From positions 1-36,396 of the forward strand of contig QFPJ01000030.1 in assembly GCA_003241685.1 (NCBI GenBank): a DNA stretch of 36,396 bases, read 5' to 3'. Origin of the DNA: Sphingopyxis macrogoltabida (GTDB lineage: Bacteria; Pseudomonadota; Alphaproteobacteria; Sphingomonadales; Sphingomonadaceae). A model generated the notes under the pieces. It did no database searches, was not told the origin of the DNA, and saw nothing but the letters and a program-made list of their open reading frames with translations. A program made the translations under genes and the position numbers. Below are positions 7,670-15,978 of this stretch, piece by piece; positions within the stretch are counted from its first letter, which is position 1; every line of letters starts with the position of its first letter.

Positions 7670-9613
7670 ATGATCACCGCCATTCGCCGCCTTTTCGGTT
7701 CCACGCTGGGCAAGGTCATCGCCCTCGGCTTCGTGCTGCTCGTCGGCGTCGCCTTTGCGCTCAGCGACGTGACCGGCAGCTCGACCTTCGGCGGCATCGG
7801 CGGGGGCAATGCCGCCAAGGTGGGCGATACCGAAATCGGGCTGGGCGAACTGCGCGACCGCGTCCGCATGGCCTATGACCGCGAACGGCAGGAACAGCCG
7901 GGGCTGACCATGGCGGCCTTCGTCGAAGCGGGCGGGCTCGACCGCGTGCTCGACCAGCTGGTCGAGGGATTGGCGTTCGACCAATATGCCACCGAACTCG
8001 GTTTCGGCGCCAGCAAGCGGCTGGTCGACGGCCGGATTGCCGACCTGCCCGTCTTTGCCGGCGTGTCGGGCAATTTCGACCAGACGCGCTTCGAAACCTT
8101 TCTGCGTCAGAACGGCATGACCGAGGCACAGCTTCGCCGCGACCTGCGCCAGCAATTGCTGATCGAGCAGCTGGCGATGCCCGTCGGCACCCTGCCCCGC
8201 ATTTCGCCGGGCCTGGCGCGCCCCTATGCGGCGCTGCTGCTTGAACAGCGGCGCGGTCAGGCGGTCTTCATTCCCGCCAGCACCTTTGCCCCGTCCAACG
8301 ACCCCGGCGACGCGGCGCTGCGCGATTTCCTGAACAAGAACAAGGCGCGCTTCACCGTTCCCGAACGCCGGGTGATCCAATATGCGCTGTTCGACACCAG
8401 CGCGGTGCCGGTTCCGGCGGTCGCCGATGCCGAGGTCGCCGAATATTACAAGACCAACGCCGCGCGCTACGCCGCCAGCCAGACGCGCCGCTTTTCCCAG
8501 GTCGTCGTCCCCGATCAGGCGGCGGCGAACGCCCTGGCCGCGAAAGTGCGCGGTGGCACATCGCTGACCGCCGCGGCGCAGGCCGATGGGCTGGCCCCCG
8601 TGACCACCAGCGACGTGACCGAAACCGCTTATGCCGGCACCACCTCCGCCGCAGCCGCCAAGGCGGCTTTCGCCGCGCAGACCGGGGCCGTCGTCGGTCC
8701 GTTCCAGACCGGCCTCGGCTGGATCGTCATCCGCGTCGAGGATGTGACCGGCCGGCCCGCCCGCACGCTGGAACAGGCAACGCCCGAGATTCGCGCCGAA
8801 CTGCAAAAGAACAAGGCGAACGAGGCGATCGTCGATTATTACAACAAGCTGCAGGACGCGGTGAACGGCGGCGCGTCGATCGAGGAAGTCGCCGCCGATC
8901 GCAAGCTGACGCTGGCCGAAACCCCGGCGCTGCTGCCGAACGGCGCGCCGGCCGGGCCGTCCGATTATCGCCTGCCGCCCGAACTGGCGCCCATCATGGC
9001 GCAGGCGTTTCAGGCCAATGAGGGCGAAGGCCAGATCGCGACGGTCGTCGAAAACGAAAAATTCGCCGTCTTCGCGGTCAAGTCGATCGTCGCCGCCGCG
9101 CCGCCGCCCTTCGCGCAGATCCGTGGCGGCCTGCTGGCCGAATGGCGCTTCGCCGAAGGGCAGAAGATCGCCCGCGACAAGGCGCGGGCCGTCGTCAAGG
9201 CGGTCGAGGGCGGCCAGAGCCTGACCGATGCCAGCCGGACGGCCGGCCCGAATATCGGCAGCGTCCAGACGATCGGCGGCCGCCGCGCCGAACTCGGCCA
9301 GAATGGCCAGCCGGTCCCGCCCGAAATGTCGCTGCTCTTCTCGATGGCGGAAAAGAGCGTGAAGACGCTGGAAGTCCCCGGGAACCGCGGCTGGATGGTG
9401 ATCGCGCTCGATGAAGTCGACCGCCCCGATCCCAAGGCGATCGACGCCGCGCGCGTGTCCGCGATTGCCCAGCCGCTCGGCCCGGCGATGGGCAATGAAC
9501 TGGTCGAACAGCTCGCCGGCGAGGCCAAGCGCCGCGTCAAGGTGACGATCAACAAGAAGCTGGTCGACCAGCTGCGCGCCGAACTGACGGGCAACGCCCC
9601 GATCGTGCAATAA
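7670..9613 (+). CDS. ppiD: PpiD-like membrane-anchored peptidyl-prolyl isomerase/chaperone
   Basis: This 647-residue protein has a short cytoplasmic N-terminus, one membrane anchor (about 13-32), a SurA_N-like chaperone region (about 45-170, with VLDQLVEGLAFDQYATELG) and a parvulin-like region (about 245-365), then a long C-terminal alpha/beta part. The order and size match PpiD (623 residues in E. coli), which sits at the periplasmic face of the Sec translocon and helps newly exported proteins fold. The parvulin domain is divergent, as in E. coli PpiD where it is inactive, so isomerase activity is uncertain. The stop codon is 2 nt before the GTG of trpE, so the trp genes are probably cotranscribed with it. 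Confidence 0.88.
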   Translation: MITAIRRLFGSTLGKVIALGFVLLVGVAFALSDVTGSSTFGGIGGGNAAKVGDTEIGLGELRDRVRMAYDRERQEQPGLTMAAFVEAGGLDRVLDQLVEGLAFDQYATELGFGASKRLVDGRIADLPVFAGVSGNFDQTRFETFLRQNGMTEAQLRRDLRQQLLIEQLAMPVGTLPRISPGLARPYAALLLEQRRGQAVFIPASTFAPSNDPGDAALRDFLNKNKARFTVPERRVIQYALFDTSAVPVPAVADAEVAEYYKTNAARYAASQTRRFSQVVVPDQAAANALAAKVRGGTSLTAAAQADGLAPVTTSDVTETAYAGTTSAAAAKAAFAAQTGAVVGPFQTGLGWIVIRVEDVTGRPARTLEQATPEIRAELQKNKANEAIVDYYNKLQDAVNGGASIEEVAADRKLTLAETPALLPNGAPAGPSDYRLPPELAPIMAQAFQANEGEGQIATVVENEKFAVFAVKSIVAAAPPPFAQIRGGLLAEWRFAEGQKIARDKARAVVKAVEGGQSLTDASRTAGPNIGSVQTIGGRRAELGQNGQPVPPEMSLLFSMAEKSVKTLEVPGNRGWMVIALDEVDRPDPKAIDAARVSAIAQPLGPAMGNELVEQLAGEAKRRVKVTINKKLVDQLRAELTGNAPIVQ

Positions 9614-9615
9614 GG

Positions 9616-11133
9616 GTGCCGCTGGAGGGGAAAGCCGCGGCGCTCGAGGCGCTGGCGCAGGGGCGCGGCGCGGTCGTGTGGCAGCGACTGATCGCCGACA
9701 TCGAAACCCCCGTGTCGGCCGCGCTCAAGCTGATCGAGCCGGGCCGCGGCGACTGGGTGCTCGAATCGGTCGAAAGCGGCGAAACGCGGGGCCGTTACAG
9801 CATGATCGGGCTGGACCCCGACCTGATGTTCGAAGCATCGGGCGAGGCCGCGCGCATCAACCGCGACTGGCGCCGCGACCGGGAAGCGTTCACGGCGCTG
9901 GACACCCCGGCGCTGACGGCGCTGCGCGATCTTGTCGCCGAATGCCGGTTCGACGTGCCCGAAGGGCTGCCCAAGGCGCTGACCACCCTTGTCGGCTTCT
10001 TCGCCTATGAGACCATCGGACTGGTCGAGCGAATTCCGCGCGCGCCGGGCGCGGGTCTTGGCCTGCCCGACATGATCTTCGTGCGCCCGACCGTCATTCT
10101 GGTGTTCGACCGGCTGGCCGACGAACTCTTCCTGATCGCGCCGATCTGGCCCGACCCCGCGGGCGCCATCGACCGGATGATCGACGCGGCGCAGGAACGG
10201 ATCGACAGCATCGCCGCCCGGCTGACGAGCGGTAGCGCCCTTGCGCCGCGCGCCGCGACCGACACGCTGCCCGAAGCGATCGCCGCAACCCCGGCGACCA
10301 GCCCCGCCCGCTTTGCCGAGATGGTCGCCGCGGCGAAGGATTATATCGCGGCGGGCGATATTTTTCAGGTCGTGCTGTCGCAGCGGTTCTCGACCCCGTT
10401 CGACCTGCCGCCCTTTGACCTTTATCGCGCGCTCAGGCGGATCAATCCGTCGCCCTTCCTCTACTTCCTCGACCTGCCGGGCTTCGCGCTGATCGGATCG
10501 TCGCCGGAGATATTGGTGCGGGTCCGCGATGGCGAGATCACCATCCGCCCGATCGCGGGAACCCGGCCGCGCGGCCGGACCAGCGCCGAGGACGCCGAAA
10601 ACCGCGAATCGCTGCTCGCCGATCCCAAGGAACGCGCCGAACATCTGATGCTGCTCGACCTTGGCCGCAACGATGTCGGCCGAGCGGCGGAGGGTGGCAG
10701 CGTGACCGTCACCGACAGCTATACGGTCGAATTCTACAGCCATGTCATGCACATCGTGTCGAACGTCATCGGCCGCATCGCCCCCGACAAGGATGCGATC
10801 GACGCGCTGTTCGCGGGCTTTCCCGCCGGCACGGTCAGCGGCGCGCCGAAGGTGCGCGCGTGCCAGATCATCGCCGAACTGGAAGCGGACGCGCGCGGGC
10901 CCTATGCGGGCGGCGTCGGCTATTTCGCGCCCGACGGCAATATGGACAGCTGCATCGTGCTGCGCACCGCGATCGTCAAGGACGGCGAAATGCATGTGCA
11001 GGCCGGCGCCGGCATCGTCGCCGACAGCGACGCCGCCTATGAACAGCGCGAATGCGAGGCAAAGGCCGGCGCGCTGTTCGCGGCGGCGCGCGAAGCGGTG
11101 CGGCTTGCCGGCACACCGGGTTACGGGCAGTAG
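9616..11133 (+). CDS. trpE: Anthranilate synthase component I
   Basis: TrpE makes anthranilate from chorismate, the first committed step of tryptophan synthesis, using ammonia supplied by TrpG. The 505-residue protein has the N-terminal regulatory part with WVLESVESG (47-55), like the LLES tryptophan-feedback site, and the chorismate-binding domain with GSSPEILVRV, PIAGTRPRG, LLDLGRNDVGR and AGAGIVADSD. The start is a GTG just 2 nt after the ppiD stop; AAGG abuts it, so the Shine-Dalgarno spacing is poor, and translation may depend on ribosomes finishing ppiD. No leader peptide or attenuator is visible because there is no room for one. Confidence 0.95.
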   Translation: MPLEGKAAALEALAQGRGAVVWQRLIADIETPVSAALKLIEPGRGDWVLESVESGETRGRYSMIGLDPDLMFEASGEAARINRDWRRDREAFTALDTPALTALRDLVAECRFDVPEGLPKALTTLVGFFAYETIGLVERIPRAPGAGLGLPDMIFVRPTVILVFDRLADELFLIAPIWPDPAGAIDRMIDAAQERIDSIAARLTSGSALAPRAATDTLPEAIAATPATSPARFAEMVAAAKDYIAAGDIFQVVLSQRFSTPFDLPPFDLYRALRRINPSPFLYFLDLPGFALIGSSPEILVRVRDGEITIRPIAGTRPRGRTSAEDAENRESLLADPKERAEHLMLLDLGRNDVGRAAEGGSVTVTDSYTVEFYSHVMHIVSNVIGRIAPDKDAIDALFAGFPAGTVSGAPKVRACQIIAELEADARGPYAGGVGYFAPDGNMDSCIVLRTAIVKDGEMHVQAGAGIVADSDAAYEQRECEAKAGALFAAAREAVRLAGTPGYGQ

Positions 11134-11142
11134 GGCGACGCC

Positions 11143-11733
11143 ATGATCCTCGTCATCGACAATTACGACAGCTTCACCTTCAACCTCGTTCATTATCTGA
11201 TCGAGCTGGGGGCCGATGTGCGCGTCGAGCGCAACGATGCGCTGAGCGCCGCCGATGCGCTGGCAAGCGGGGCCGATGCGATCCTGATCTCGCCCGGCCC
11301 GTGCACGCCGAATGAGGCGGGCATCAGTCTCAACCTGGTCGCGGCCTGCGCCGAAGCGCGCCGCCCGCTGCTCGGCGTCTGCCTGGGGCATCAGGCGATC
11401 GGCCAGCATTTCGGCGGCGTCGTGCAGCGCGGCCATCTGATGCACGGCAAGACGTCGCCGGTCTGCCACGACGGCACGGGACTGTTCGCCGGACTGCCCT
11501 CGCCGCTTACCGCGACGCGCTACCACAGCCTGGAGGTGGTCGAGATTCCCGACGTGCTCGCGATCAACGCGACCAGCGACGACGGCGCCGTGATGGGCTT
11601 TCGCCACACCGATCTGCCGATTCACGGCGTCCAGTTCCACCCCGAAAGCATCGCGACCGAGCATGGCCATGCGATGCTCGCCAATTTCCTGAGGATCGCG
11701 GGACTGCCAGTCGGCGAACGGCAGGCGGCATGA
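11143..11733 (+). CDS. trpG: Anthranilate synthase component II (glutamine amidotransferase)
   Basis: This 196-residue class I glutamine amidotransferase feeds ammonia to TrpE. The catalytic triad is visible as Cys80 in LLGVCLGHQAIG and His166/Glu168 in GVQFHPESI, with the oxyanion motif PGPCTP (51-56). Some family members also serve as PabA in folate synthesis; whether this one is shared with another PabB cannot be told here. It starts 9 nt after trpE and overlaps trpD by 4 nt (ATGA), which fits a tightly coupled operon. Confidence 0.95.
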   Translation: MILVIDNYDSFTFNLVHYLIELGADVRVERNDALSAADALASGADAILISPGPCTPNEAGISLNLVAACAEARRPLLGVCLGHQAIGQHFGGVVQRGHLMHGKTSPVCHDGTGLFAGLPSPLTATRYHSLEVVEIPDVLAINATSDDGAVMGFRHTDLPIHGVQFHPESIATEHGHAMLANFLRIAGLPVGERQAA

Positions 11734-12728
11734 GCCGCTTCGGCCCGTTTCCCGACCCCGCCAACCTCCTCGGCGACGACGAGGCAGCGCACGCATTTGC
11801 GACGATGCTCGACGGCGGCGGCAGCGACGAACAGGTCGCGGCCTTTCTAATCGCCTTGTCCGATCGCGGCGAAACCATGGTCGAAATCGCCGCCGCGGCG
11901 CAGGCGATGCGCGACCGGATGATCCCCATCGAGGCGCCCGCGGGCGCGATCGACGTGTGCGGCACCGGCGGCGACGGCCATCACACGCTCAACGTCTCGA
12001 CCGCCGTGTCGATTGTTGTCGCGGCGTGCGAAGTTCCGGTTGCAAAGCACGGAAATCGTGCCGCTTCATCCAAGTCGGGCGCCGCCGATACGCTGGAAGC
12101 GCTCGGTCTCGACATGAACCGCGCCGCCGCGATGGCGGAGGCGCAGCTCGCCGACCTGGGCATCTGCTTCCTGTTCGCGGCGCATCATCATCCGGCGATG
12201 AAGCGCATCATGCCGATCCGCAAGGCGGTCGGCCGCCGCACCATCTTCAACCTGATGGGTCCGCTCGCCAACCCGGCGCGCGTCACGCGCCAGCTGATCG
12301 GCATCGCGCGCCCCGCCTATGTCCCCGTCTATGCCGGGGCGCTGCACCGGCTGGGGACCGATCATTCGCGCGTGATTTCGGGCGACGAAGGGCTCGACGA
12401 ACTGTCGCTGGCGGGCGGTAACGAGGTCGCCGTCGTGACGCGCGAAGGCGTCAGGATGCAGCGCAGCACCGCCGCCGACGCGGGCCTGCCGACGCATGCC
12501 GTCGCGGCGATCCGCGGCGGCGATGCGGCGCATAACGCCGGGGCGCTGCGCGCCTTGCTGATGGGCGAACCGGGCGCCTATCGCGACGCCGTGCTCTATA
12601 ATGCGGCGGAAGCGCTGGTCGTCGCCGGTGCCGCCGCCACGCTGGTCGAGGGCGTCGAGGAAGCGGCGGAAGCGATCGACAAGGGGCTTGCCAACGCGCT
12701 GCTCAATTGCTGGATCGCCTATCAATGA
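11730..12728 (+). CDS. trpD: Anthranilate phosphoribosyltransferase
   Basis: TrpD joins anthranilate to PRPP, giving phosphoribosyl-anthranilate. The 332 residues match the family. The PRPP-binding glycine loop CGTGGDG (77-83), NVSTAVSIVVA (88-98) and KHGNRAASSKSGAADTLEAL (106-125) are all intact, as is the later stretch GRRTIFNLMGPLANP. Its start overlaps the trpG stop and its stop overlaps the trpC start, each as ATGA, so trpG-trpD-trpC are translationally coupled. Confidence 0.96.
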   Translation: MSRFGPFPDPANLLGDDEAAHAFATMLDGGGSDEQVAAFLIALSDRGETMVEIAAAAQAMRDRMIPIEAPAGAIDVCGTGGDGHHTLNVSTAVSIVVAACEVPVAKHGNRAASSKSGAADTLEALGLDMNRAAAMAEAQLADLGICFLFAAHHHPAMKRIMPIRKAVGRRTIFNLMGPLANPARVTRQLIGIARPAYVPVYAGALHRLGTDHSRVISGDEGLDELSLAGGNEVAVVTREGVRMQRSTAADAGLPTHAVAAIRGGDAAHNAGALRALLMGEPGAYRDAVLYNAAEALVVAGAAATLVEGVEEAAEAIDKGLANALLNCWIAYQ

Positions 12729-13510
12729 ACAAGCTCACCGAAATCCTCGCCACCAAGGCCGAAGAAGTCGCCGCGCGCCGGACCGCGCACAGCGTCGCCG
12801 CGCTGGACGGCATCGACGCCGGCCCGGTGCGCGGCTTCGCCGCCGCGCTGGCGGCAAAGATCGACGCGGGCGGCTTTGGCCTGATCGCTGAAATCAAGAA
12901 AGCTTCGCCATCCAAAGGATTGATTCGCAGCGATTTCAATCCTGCCGGCCACGCCCGGGCTTATGAAGCCGGCGGCGCGGCCTGCCTGTCGGTGCTGACC
13001 GATGCGCCCTATTTTCAGGGGCATGAGGATTATCTGGTCGCCGCCCGCGCCGCCTGCGCCCTGCCCGTGCTGCGCAAGGATTTCATGATTGATCCGTGGC
13101 AGGTGGCCGAGGCGCGCGCGATCGGCGCCGACGCGATCCTGATCATCGTCGCCGCGCTCGACGACGGCGCGATGCAGGAGATCGAGGCAGCCGCGATCGA
13201 GCGCGGCATGGACGTGCTGGTCGAGGTGCATGACGAGACCGAACTCGAACGGGCGCTGACGAACCTGCGGTCGCGCCTGATCGGCGTCAACAACCGCGAC
13301 CTCAAAAGCTTCCGGACCGACCTTTCCGTCACCGAGCGCATCGCGAAGCGCGTGCCGCCCGGCACATTGCTCGTCGGCGAAAGCGGTATCGCATCCCACG
13401 CCGACTGCCTGCGACTGGCGCAAGGCGGGGTCCGCGCCTTCCTCGTCGGCGAAAGCCTGATGCGGCAGGACGATGTGACGGCAGCAACGAAGGCGTTGCT
13501 CGACGGTTGA
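12725..13510 (+). CDS. trpC: Indole-3-glycerol-phosphate synthase
   Basis: TrpC closes the indole ring to give indole-3-glycerol phosphate. The 261-residue TIM-barrel enzyme shows LIAEIKKASPSKG with the catalytic lysine, SVLTDAPYFQG, PVLRKDFMID, GVNNRDLKSF and GESGI, in that order. It is the stand-alone form, not fused to TrpF. The ATG at 12725 is chosen because it overlaps the trpD stop (ATGA) and begins the family's usual MNKLTEILATK; an in-frame start 6 codons upstream has no support. It is the last trp gene here; trpF and trpBA must lie elsewhere. Confidence 0.96.
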   Translation: MNKLTEILATKAEEVAARRTAHSVAALDGIDAGPVRGFAAALAAKIDAGGFGLIAEIKKASPSKGLIRSDFNPAGHARAYEAGGAACLSVLTDAPYFQGHEDYLVAARAACALPVLRKDFMIDPWQVAEARAIGADAILIIVAALDDGAMQEIEAAAIERGMDVLVEVHDETELERALTNLRSRLIGVNNRDLKSFRTDLSVTERIAKRVPPGTLLVGESGIASHADCLRLAQGGVRAFLVGESLMRQDDVTAATKALLDG

Positions 13511-13608
13511 GCAGCCGCGCCCGCGAACGGGCAATGTCCGGGCCGACCTGTTGCTATCCAGCGGAATTTCCTGAATAACCCTTCCGGCATCCGCGCGGAG
13601 AAGATTTC

Positions 13609-14163
13609 ATGCCTGGCAGCCGGTCACGCCACATCCTGTTCGCTTGCATCCTCTCGCTCGTCCCGGTCGCCGGCCACGCCCAGATGCAGCCGATACAGGG
13701 GATACCCTGTGCCCAGGGGCTCCCCTGCACCGCTCCGCCGCCGCAGGTTTTGGACCAGATGCATGGCGGCCATGCCGCACCGCCGGGTCAGATTCTCCCT
13801 GTCCGGGAGGAGGTGCGCGGCGGCTATATGGTCAATAGTTTCGCGGCGATCGCCTTCTGGCGCTCGGCATCGGGCCAGCCCGGGTACAGCTATGGCGCGC
13901 TTCGCGGCGACCGGCGCGAGCAGGCCGAACAATATGCGATGGACGCCTGCCGCTCCGCAGGCGGCCGCGACTGCGTCATCGGGCTTTGGGGCGCCAATGG
14001 TCATTTCGTGATCGGCCGCGACAGCGATGGCGAATATCGCGCGGCCTTTGCCGGAACCCCGAATGCGGCAAGGCGGGAGTTGATGAAAAGCTGCAAGAAT
14101 GCCGGCACCAAGTGCAAGGTGGTCGAAACGCTGGAAAGCATGCCCTATTATTTCACCTTCTGA
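13609..14163 (+). CDS. Secreted DUF4189 domain protein
   Basis: This 184-residue protein has a signal peptide (about 1-24, ending VAGHA) and a proline-rich linker with two close cysteines (GIPCAQGLPC). The C-terminal part, about 80-184, matches the DUF4189 pattern: AIAFWRSASGQPGYSYG, a helix with repeated Ala/Glu, then C..AGGRDC, and a second half with AARRELMKSC and GTKCKVVE. The paired cysteines suggest disulfides in the periplasm. The function of DUF4189 is unknown. GGAGAAG lies 6 nt before the ATG. It sits alone, with gaps of 98 and 90 bp, between trpC and moaC, genes that are often neighbours in alphaproteobacteria, so it looks like an insertion into an old order. Confidence 0.85.
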   Translation: MPGSRSRHILFACILSLVPVAGHAQMQPIQGIPCAQGLPCTAPPPQVLDQMHGGHAAPPGQILPVREEVRGGYMVNSFAAIAFWRSASGQPGYSYGALRGDRREQAEQYAMDACRSAGGRDCVIGLWGANGHFVIGRDSDGEYRAAFAGTPNAARRELMKSCKNAGTKCKVVETLESMPYYFTF

Positions 14164-14253
14164 CCCGCCGGTCTTCCTGTCGCTTTTGCGGCGGCGCGGG
14201 TTGACCTCCCAATCTCCTTGCCTTTCCGTGCCCGCATTGCTTCGCTCTGCGCC

Positions 14254-14727
14254 ATGACGACCAAACCGACTCACCTCGACGACAGCGGCGCCGCGCATAT
14301 GGTCGATGTCGGCGCCAAGCCCGCGACCGCGCGCCGCGCCGTCGCGGGCGGGCGCATCGCCATGTCGGCGGGGGCGCTGGCCGCTATCCGGGACGGCAAT
14401 GCCCCCAAGGGAGACGTGCTGTCGACCGCCCGCATCGCCGGGATCATGGCCGCCAAGCGCACGGCGGAGTTGATCCCGCTCTGCCACCCCCTCGCGCTGA
14501 GCAAGGTCGGCGTCGATTTCGACTGGCTGGACGACGGCATCGCCGTCACCGCGACCGCCGCGACGACCGGCCCGACGGGCGTGGAGATGGAGGCGCTGAC
14601 CGCCGCGTCGGTCGCCCTCCTCACCCTCTATGACATGGCCAAGGCACTCGACCGGGCGATGGTGATCGGCGACGTCCGCCTGCTGGAAAAGAGCGGCGGC
14701 CGGTCGGGCGACTGGCGCGCGCCATGA
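14254..14727 (+). CDS. moaC: Cyclic pyranopterin monophosphate synthase accessory protein MoaC
   Basis: MoaC, with MoaA, converts GTP to cyclic pyranopterin monophosphate, the first stage of molybdenum-cofactor synthesis. The 157-residue protein shows the family's key stretches: HMVDVGAKPATARRAVAGG, KGDVLSTARIAGIMAAKRT, LIPLCHPLALSKV and GVEMEALTAASVALLTLYDM, followed by the active-site region AKALDRAMVI. The ATG at 14254 is preferred over one 12 codons upstream because MTTKPTHLDDSG is a typical start. The stop overlaps the moeA start as ATGA. Confidence 0.96.
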   Translation: MTTKPTHLDDSGAAHMVDVGAKPATARRAVAGGRIAMSAGALAAIRDGNAPKGDVLSTARIAGIMAAKRTAELIPLCHPLALSKVGVDFDWLDDGIAVTATAATTGPTGVEMEALTAASVALLTLYDMAKALDRAMVIGDVRLLEKSGGRSGDWRAP

Positions 14728-15914
14728 CCGCGCTGTTGCCGGTCGAGGAAGCGCAGGCCCGCCTGGTTGCGCTTCATGCGCCGCTGGATACCGAAAAATC
14801 CTATCTGAACGAAGCCATTGGCCGGTATCTTTCAGAGGATGTCACGGCCGAACGCAACCAGCCTGCCGCACCGCTTTCCGCCATGGACGGCTATGCGATC
14901 CGCTTTGCCGACCTGCCCGGCCCGTGGACGGTCGCGGCGGCCATTCGCGCGGGCGAGGCGCCGCAAGACAGGCTGGCCGCGCAGCAGGCGATGCGGATCT
15001 TCACCGGCGGCCTGTTGCCGGAGGGCGCCGACACCATCCTGATTCAGGAGGATGCCCGGATCGACGACCGGACCCTGCATCTGTCGGGCGACGCTCCGGC
15101 GGCGCGCGGCGCTTTCGTGCGCGGCGCCGGCGCCGATTTCACCGCCGGGGCCATGCTCGCCGCGGCGGGCGAGCGCGTCACCCCCGGCGTCATGGCCGCC
15201 GCCATCATGGGCGGCGCGGCGCAACTGGCGGTGCGGCGGCGCCCGCGCGTCGCGATTCTGTCGACCGGCGACGAACTGGTCGCGCCCGGCCGGCCGCTCG
15301 CGGCCGGGCAAATTCCCGACAGCAACGGCGCCATGCTCGCGGCGATGCTCGGCTGCGAGGTGGCGGACGTCACCCTTCCCCTGCGCGTGCGCGACGACCG
15401 GGCGACTTTGGCCAATGTCCTCAGCGACATGGCGCGGCGGCATGACGTCATCGTCACCGTGGGCGGCGCATCGGTCGGCGACCATGATCATGTGCGCGGC
15501 GCCATCGCCGATGCCGGCGGGCGGATTGATTTCTGGCGCATCGCGATGCGGCCGGGCAAGCCGCTGCTCGCCGGAACGATCGGCGACACGGTGGTGCTCG
15601 GCCTGCCCGGCAATCCCGCCTCCGCCTTCGTCACCGCGACGCTGTTCCTGCTGCCGCTCGTCCGCCATCTTGCCGGGGCCGCCGCGCCCTGGCCGATACC
15701 GCTGCGCGCGCCGCTGGCGGTCGATCTGGCGGGCGGCGACGCCCGCCGCGACTATCTGCGCGCGCGCCTGACGGATGGCGCGCTGACACCCTTCGTCGGA
15801 CAGGACAGCGGTCGCACCGCGCCGCTGGCCGCCGCCAATGCGCTGCTGATCCGCGCCGTCGACGCGCCGCCCCGCCGCGCGGGCGATCTGGCGGATTATA
15901 TCGCCATCGCTTGA
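14724..15914 (+). CDS. moeA: Molybdopterin molybdenumtransferase MoeA
   Basis: MoeA inserts molybdate into adenylated molybdopterin, the last general step of cofactor synthesis. The 396 residues match the usual length. Seen motifs are PLSAMDGYAIR near 51-61, the MoCF-biosynthesis domain with ILSTGDELV, GGASVGDHDHV and GKPLLAG, LPGNPASAFVTATLFLLP, and the C-terminal domain IV. It is coupled to moaC by a 4-nt overlap. Its TGA stop lies inside the likely -35 box of the lexA promoter. Confidence 0.96.
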   Translation: MTALLPVEEAQARLVALHAPLDTEKSYLNEAIGRYLSEDVTAERNQPAAPLSAMDGYAIRFADLPGPWTVAAAIRAGEAPQDRLAAQQAMRIFTGGLLPEGADTILIQEDARIDDRTLHLSGDAPAARGAFVRGAGADFTAGAMLAAAGERVTPGVMAAAIMGGAAQLAVRRRPRVAILSTGDELVAPGRPLAAGQIPDSNGAMLAAMLGCEVADVTLPLRVRDDRATLANVLSDMARRHDVIVTVGGASVGDHDHVRGAIADAGGRIDFWRIAMRPGKPLLAGTIGDTVVLGLPGNPASAFVTATLFLLPLVRHLAGAAAPWPIPLRAPLAVDLAGGDARRDYLRARLTDGALTPFVGQDSGRTAPLAAANALLIRAVDAPPRRAGDLADYIAIA

Positions 15915-15940
15915 CAAGTTCCGATCTGTTCCACTATCGT
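15911..15940 (+). promoter_or_regulatory. Probable lexA promoter
   Basis: TTGACA at 15911-15916 is a perfect -35 hexamer and contains the moeA stop codon. TATCGT at 15935-15940 (18-bp spacing) is the best -10 candidate. The proposed core overlaps the SOS box at 15928-15942, so LexA binding would block RNA polymerase. Confidence 0.55.
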
Positions 15941-15942
15941 TC
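15928..15942 (+). promoter_or_regulatory. Alphaproteobacterial SOS box (LexA operator)
   Basis: GTTC (15928-15931), seven bases, then GTTC (15939-15942) gives the GTTC-N7-GTTC direct repeat known as the LexA site in alphaproteobacteria. A third GTTC lies at 15918-15921, six bases before the first, which is off-spacing. The site is 36 bp before the lexA ATG and shows that lexA represses itself. Confidence 0.85.
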
Positions 15943-15978
15943 CCCTTATGTCCGATACGGCATCATGGAGAACGACCG

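Noticed and set aside
9010..11796. A 928-codon open frame opposite ppiD-trpEG
   Set aside because: It lies antisense to well-supported trp genes; its product is low-complexity, rich in Arg, Asp and Gly, with no recognisable domain. GC-rich codon bias keeps this frame open.
13516..13533. GCCCG-CGAA-CGGGC after trpC as a terminator
   Set aside because: The stem is short and has no T-run after it; it could at most help Rho-dependent ending.
14164..14205. A hairpin after the DUF4189 gene as an intrinsic terminator
   Set aside because: The stem (ACCCGCCG with CGGCGCGGGT) is bulged, has a long loop and no T-run follows it.
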